From positions 646,223-710,222 of the forward strand of contig JAVRFV010002325.1 in NCBI GenBank assembly GCA_032716605.1: 64,000 nucleotides of DNA, given 5' to 3'. The stretch's first letter is position 1, and every line of letters starts with the position of its first letter. Of the stretch, positions 58,251 through 64,000 are shown piece by piece. Under the pieces are notes generated by a model. The model saw nothing but the letters and a program-made list of their open reading frames with translations. It had not been told where the DNA came from and searched no databases. A program made the position numbers and the translations under genes. The stretch comes from Paralithodes platypus (Eukaryota; Arthropoda; Malacostraca; Decapoda; Lithodidae).

Positions 58251-58422
58251 CCAAAACAAACTAAACCAAACTTCTGAACTTACTTAATTGAACTTATCTT
58301 TTGGATTGAATTGACTGGGACCACCATTTTCTACTAGTGTACTTAACTTTATTATATATTGGCTATTTACTGTCCGTGCTAACTATATATTTGTATTAAC
58401 ACCATCATGAAATATCTATATA

Positions 58423-59321
58423 CAGTAGGCTCACATATCTCGATCAATCTCATCTCAATATTTCGCATCTCGATGCCACCTTCAAGCTCTCCCCAATCAC
58501 AAATCTCGATGAAAAAAACGTTAATCTCGATAGCTAAATATCGATGCTAGATGCTTATATACTAATATAAACAGATTAATCTTGACCAAATCGATGTGTG
58601 AACCTCACAGTCATTGTGTTTTGTTCATCTGTATACTAATGTACCGCTAGTATCGATCGTCTCAAGCGGTAGTCTAACCTGTCTCTGCCGCTTTAATTTA
58701 CGTAGTAATATAAATTACTTTACCATGTTTTAATATACATTATTATTTGTATGAGGAAAATCTAATATATAATAATAGTAAAGACAAAAGAAAACTTGAT
58801 TAAACTTTATACCATGGAAAATTTATTGAAGTCGGTAGATCTAGCGGCCACTTGGTGTACCAGTCACACGTCCGCCATTCGCTTGAAAACTTGTATTGTG
58901 AAGTCGTTTACCTGGACCTTTTTTTATCGCATTCATAAAATGCCGGTACTAGTGGTGACAGGGTGAGGGAAGCAATTGCAAGAATTGATGACGGTGACTG
59001 TGCGCCGGGTGCGGAGACGCAGTAACCTAACTGCGTTCGCCTCGGAACCAACAATCAACCACACAAACCTCTTTATCAATAAATATAAGGTAAAAATAAA
59101 ACTCTTTCATTATTCATTTTATCTATTTTAACATATTATATATATTGCATGTGATTGTGGGGGGCAAATGTGAAAATTGACAGATTTGATGTAGGTTAGT
59201 CGGCAAGTGGCTGGAACCGATTGTATTTTTTCCCATAAGAAGTTAACTTCGCATCTCGGTATTTGGAATCTCGATCGGTATTTGTGGGAACCAATTATGA
59301 TCGAGATTGGAGATTCCACTG
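58423..59321. mobile_element. pogo/Tigger-like non-autonomous element
   Basis: TA|CAGTAGGCTCACATATCTCG at the left; ATCGAGATTGGAGATTCCACTG|TA at the right. The inner arms also share ATCTCGATC and internal ATCTCGAT words. 899 bp, no ORF. The right end was later amplified into the 39-bp array. Confidence 0.65.
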
Positions 59322-59540
59322 TACTGTATATGTGTGTATGTTTCCTTGGAGATTCCACTGTACTGTATATGTGTGTATGTTTCCTTGGAGATTCCACTGT
59401 ACTGTATATGTGTGTATGTTTCCTTGGAGATTCCACTGTACTGTATATGTGTGTATGTTTCCTTGGAGATTCCACTGTACTGTATATGTGTGTATGTTTC
59501 CTTGGAGATTCCACTGTACTGTATATGTGTGTATGTTTCC
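59307..59540. repeat. 39-bp minisatellite, 6 copies
   Basis: GAGATTCCACTGTACTGTAT, ATGTGTGTATGTTTCCTTG repeats six times with no visible differences. The unit includes the terminal bases of the pogo-like element. Confidence 0.95.
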
Positions 59541-59619
59541 TTATAGCCTGGCATACTACAGGACTGTATACTGTGCTTGGGACCATCAATATATACTGCT
59601 GAGTCAACCCCTTAACCCC

Positions 59620-61180
59620 GGGATACCCTAGGACGTGGACACCATTTTTCCTTAACCCTTTGCGTAGTGGTGATATTCACTTTACTTCGTTTATCATTAT
59701 CAACCCCACAAAACCTTGTATTCAGTTCTTTTGCGTTTATTTTGTGTCATCCCAGTTTTGGTTTGTTTATCTTGCAAGTTTTACATTATAATTCAACTCA
59801 TCACCACAGGAAGATGAAGAAGAGTGTTTGGTATCTACAGTATTTGAAGTATCGATACCATGCTTAATCAAAATATTTATATTTTTTCCCTATTCTGTTC
59901 TTTAAAAGACGTGAAATGTGTTGGTGACAAAAAAACTAAAAATACCCGGGGTGTGGGGGTTAATTCTAGCATTTGACTTTAGCCTTATACAGTATATCAA
60001 TGTATTCTGACAATTTCCAGTTTTGCACCAGTACCCGATGGCTGTTGTTCATGCTGAATGATCCCTTCCAAATTTACCTATTCTCTGTCCAGGTAACTGA
60101 AAAGGACAAGAGACATCAATTGACATCATGTACACCCTGAGTAAACATTTCTGTGAAAATCTTGATATATGCCCTATGAGAGTTCTAGTATAGACCTCAT
60201 GTTTTCTGGGTAAGGGGGCCCACCTTGCTTTTTTAGGTGACCCCCCTTCAACTAATGGAAACAAACATCTATATATACATATTGTGTACGGTAAATTACA
60301 GAAACACGTAAACAAAAATAAAGGGCAGCATTTGCAGGACTGTCAAAATTGTTCAGATAAAGTGGTTCATCTTTACTTTATATATTTTATTTCTTTTGCA
60401 ATCAAGATTATACTTTTAACAGTAAAACTACTTTTTATTGGCAATTTTTAATAATAGTTAAGCATACTTGGTATAATTATAAAGTTGGTACAGCTTAAAT
60501 TTTACAACTTGGTTAGATAATGTATGTAGCAATTTAAAGATCAATTATAATGTGTTCATCAATTTTCATGTAATATTGTCTTCTACAGTAATCCAATGTG
60601 ATTATTTTGTCTTATTAAATATATTGGCATTCCTCTAGCTACATGACTAATGGTACCTTGATAATAGAAATTAATATTTTTATAAAATCTGTGATGTAAT
60701 TTTAAAATAAAATCAACAATTGGCTTATAAATGACTTATTTATTTCTAGCAGAGTATTGTATGTATGTATGTATACAGGTATACTTAGGCACATACTCCA
60801 TACAAATAGTGTACAGTACATATTTTGTACTGTATACTGTATATTTATATTTGATAGTGACATAACTTTAATGTAAAGACGATAATAGGTTTGAGTGTTG
60901 GCTGATAACTACTGTGCTTGATGGAGGAGCAATAATGGTTTGGTGGTTTCAAAGGTACGCCACGGTAGCCTTGTCCGTTTCCTAGTCATTCAGGTGTGAC
61001 TTTAACCTCATGACACAGGGACAAGCGGCTTAATTATCTACTTTTGGTAATGTACAATATTAACAAAAATTAGGGGACGGTGTGAAACAAGTTGTGGCAA
61101 AATATCATACTGATCCAACTGTTAACAAGCTATTCCCGAAAAACTATGTAACACGGCCTCTGAAACCCATAGTCTATCTA
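59620..61180. other. AT-rich stretch without recognisable genes
   Basis: 59742-59793 is a copy of the 55-bp dispersed motif. (TATG)n lies near 60757-60775. I see no exon, RNA gene or complete element in the rest. Confidence 0.5.
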
Positions 61181-61185
61181 TCTAT

Positions 61186-63990
61186 CTATTGCCTGACGCC
61201 GTGATCCCCGTAGGGGTGGCCACGAACGAACCGCCCCCATGCACCTCTGTCCCCAGTCAGTCGACGCCCCTCCCCCCAACCAGCACCGCCTTCGTTCATG
61301 TAGTTCCTCACTCCATCCTTCCACCTCATATTCGGTCTACCTCTCCCCCTCTGTCCCTCCACCTCGCTCTCGTACACCCTCTTAGTCATTCTCTCGCTTT
61401 CCATACGTTCCATATGGCCGAACCATCTCAAGTTGTTCCTTTTCACACTTTCCAGCACATCTACCTCCACACCACACCTCCTTCTTACTTCCTCATTAGT
61501 CTGTCTATCCCTCCATGTAACTCCGCACGCACTCCTTAAGTAATTCATTTCCACTGCTCTCACTCTTGGTCTGAGTCTCTCAACCAACGTCCATGCTTCG
61601 CTTCCGTAAGTCAGTGTCGGGATTACCACACTGTCATGCAAGGACTTCTTCACTTCCATACTGACCACCCTATTTCTTGTTACTGCTTTTAGCGTTCCTA
61701 CAACCCTCTTCCCCTGTTGTACCCTCTCCCGCACCTCTTCATCCATAGTCCCATCTTTACTCAACACACTGCCCAGATACTTAAAAGAGTTGACGATCTC
61801 CATAGCCTGACCGTTCAGCTTCACCTCACACTCTGTGACTTCACCCCTTTCGAAGACCATAACCTTGCTCTTCCCCGTATTTACCTTCAAATTCCGTTTT
61901 TCGCACACTGTTCCAAACTCATTTACCAGACCCTGCAACTCCCATTCATTATCACTCATCAGAACTGTATCATCCGCAAACAGCAGTATAGGTAGCTTCC
62001 ACTCAATTCCCTCCCTTTTCAGCGATACACCAACATCCACTGCTCTTGATAGTATTTCTTTCATAACTCCATCCATATATACAGTAAACAACCACGGGGA
62101 CATCACACACCCCTGTTTCAAACCAACATTCAGGTCAAAGAACTCGCTCTGCTCACTCTCCACACGTACTGCCGCCTTTGCACCCTCATACATGCTCTTC
62201 ACTGCTTTCAGCAACTTGCCCTCTACTCCGTATATTCTAAGTACTTTCCACAAACCTTCTCTATCCACTCTGTCATAGGCCTTCTCCAAGTCCATAAAGG
62301 CAACATACACCTTTTGTTTCTTCTCCAGATACTTCTCCACAACACAATTCAGGGTAAAAATCTGATCTACACATCCTCTTCCCTTCCTAAAACCTCCCTG
62401 CTCGTCGCCTATCCATTTCTCCGTTCTCACTCTCACTCTCTCAATCACTACCCTACTGTATACCTTCCCTACTACGCTTAGAAGACATATTCCTCGGTGG
62501 TTACCACACACTCCTCTTTCCCCTTTGCCCTTATATAGGGGGACTATTATGCCAGTCTTCCAGTCAGCGGGTGCACTCCCCTTCTCCCATGCTAGTTTGC
62601 ACATTTTCCATACCCATTCTATCACTATCTCACCACCATACCTCAACATTTCCCCACACACTCCATCTGTTCCTGGTGCTTTCCCCAACTTCACTCTTTT
62701 CATGGCTTCCCACACTTCTGACCTGATCCCCACCTCCTCCACTACTTCTCTTCTACTCCCTCCCATACCATATCCAGCTATGTTTGCTGGCTCTTCATTC
62801 TTTTCATTTAGGAACTCACTGAAGTACTCCCTCCATCTTTCGACTCTCTCTTGCTTCTCGGCTAGCATTCTCCCATTCTTATCTTTCACACCCTTACTGT
62901 TTCCCTTGCTACCTTCCCTAACTTTCTTGACTTCTTTCCAGAACAGTTTCTTACTCTCCCTCCATTTTACACTCAGATTCCTTCCAAATTCCTCATCTAC
63001 TCTTCTCTTACTTTCCTTCACTACTCTCTTCACCACCCTCTTACTCTCCACGTACCTCGCTCGTTTCTGTCTCTCAGAATCTTCATTCCCTCTACTACCC
63101 AACCACTCTCTATATGCTTTCTTCTTTTCTTCCACAGCTATTCTTACCTCTTCTGTCCACCATGCTGTACCTTTCACTCCCCTCCCTCTTCTCCTCACTC
63201 CACACACCTCCTCACATGCTGCACAGATCTCATCCTTAAACACCTTGCTCATCTCCTCCACTTCCTCCATAACTTCCAGGTCGAACCCACCTAGTCGTCT
63301 TTCCACTGCTCTCCTGTACTCCTCCCTGACTTCCTCCTCCTGCAACCTCTCCACCCTCCTCACCATTCCACCCTCCTCTCGCCTCCCTCCCGCTCTCCTC
63401 ACCCACTTCTTTTGTATCCTAACCTTAGCTACCACTACATAATGATCAGACAGACCCCCTCCAATACCCCTATACACCCTAGCATCCATCACAGATTTCT
63501 TCATTCGTTCATCCACACATACATAATCAATCAATGACTTTCGTTCCACCACTGTCTTATCCTTCATCGTCAACATCCGTTTCCACGTGTACCTGTGGAT
63601 CATTCTGTGTCGGAAGAAGGTGTTGGCTATCCACAGCCTCCTCCCCACACATACGTCCACAAGTGCACTACCATTCCCATTCACCTCTGAAGGTACCCCC
63701 TACCCTCCCACCACTCCCTCAACTTTCCTATCACCCACCTTACCATTCATATCCCCAATCAGAAATATTCTTTCGTTCTTGTCAAACTTCTCCAGGCATG
63801 CCTCCACATTCATCCAGAACTCCTCTTTCTTTCTTTCAAGTATATCATCTGTCGGGGCATACACGCATACAATCACCCACGTTTGTATTCCTACTTTCAT
63901 TCTCACCCACACAATCCTTGAACCCACAGACCCATACTCTCTTACACATTCCTTCCATTTGCTACTTACAAACAAACATGCACCTTCTCT
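61186..63990 (-). pseudogene. RTE-type retrotransposon ORF, open except for one stop, runs off the window
   Basis: Minus strand. The endonuclease part (from about 63975: VGIQTWVIVCVYAPTDDI, RIFLIGDMNGKVGD) is followed by one in-frame TAG at 63697-63699 and an 832-codon open frame. That frame has GGGLSDHYVVVAKV (end of endonuclease), ADWKTGIIVPLYKGKGE, GNHRGICLLSVVGKVYSRVV, VAFMDLEKAYDRVDREG, LKQGCVMSPWLFTVYM, LLFADDTVLMSDN and the C-terminal [23 protein letters not shown] ORFs are about 1000 residues, so only the first part of the endonuclease lies outside. The 3' tail is (TATC)n on +. The stop sits after VVGG and before GVPSEVNGNGSALV; without it the frame is continuous. Confidence 0.9.
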
Positions 63991-64000
63991 CGCTGTTCCT

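Noticed and set aside
61189..63442. Plus-strand ORFs of 92-305 codons opposite the RTE
   Set aside because: Ser/Pro/Thr-rich antisense frames of the RTE polyprotein, repeated identically at 45.6 kb.

Overview
This window is eukaryotic and almost certainly arthropod, most plausibly a malacostracan (decapod-type) crustacean. The support is: spliced exons with GT-AG introns, dense non-LTR retrotransposon debris (CR1, RTE, L2/jockey, I and Penelope types), a swarm of small TTAA-flanked elements, tRNA-headed SINEs, many minisatellites, and short TTAGG runs (the usual arthropod telomere unit). No rRNA, CRISPR, operon or prokaryotic gene is present. Species cannot be fixed from sequence alone.

One host gene can be assembled on the + strand. 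It has a candidate promoter (about 13441-13805, with a CCAAT box and a perfect RFX X-box), a first coding exon at 19515-19555, and seven more exons at about 26036, 26466, 33069, 34881, 37142, 38669 and 42377, ending at a TAA at 42574. The product would be about 436 residues, with about ten membrane segments and an acidic C-terminal tail. I do not recognise the family. Two internal reading-frame breaks (near 33110 and 38745) mean it is either a damaged copy or an assembly with indels. A 5.7-kb I-type retrotransposon sits exactly between its 5' UTR and its start codon and duplicates the start-codon context.

Layout. 1-6 kb: tandemly packed TTAA-flanked MITEs, one carrying a 16-copy minisatellite. 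6-9 kb: a 3.0-kb non-coding insertion that splits a MITE. 9-13 kb: minisatellite, SINE, fold-back elements and a 620-bp TTAA element with its empty site visible elsewhere in the window. 13.4-19.5 kb: promoter plus I-type element. 19.6-26 kb: intron 1, with a hairpin repeat array, Merlin-like, Penelope and jockey-like fragments, and a nested TTAA element. 26-42.6 kb: exons 2-8, with introns filled by RTE-like, L2-like and CR1 retrotransposons and SINEs. 43-46.6 kb: fold-back element, poly-A SINE, truncated RTE. 46.7-51.1 kb: a complete piggyBac transposon with an intact 961-codon transposase and TTAA target duplications. 52.2-53.4 kb: a homogeneous 44-bp satellite. 54-57 kb: a pogo/Tigger-like element holding an RTE and a CR1 insertion, each with its own target duplication. 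58.4-59.3 kb: a second pogo-like element. 61-64 kb: a nearly full-length RTE on the minus strand, open except for one stop codon and running off the window end.

The only intact proteins are transposon proteins: piggyBac transposase, I-element ORF1 and most of the RTE polyprotein. The region reads as one host gene stretched and repeatedly invaded by mobile DNA. Family names rest on motifs seen by eye; no database search was possible.
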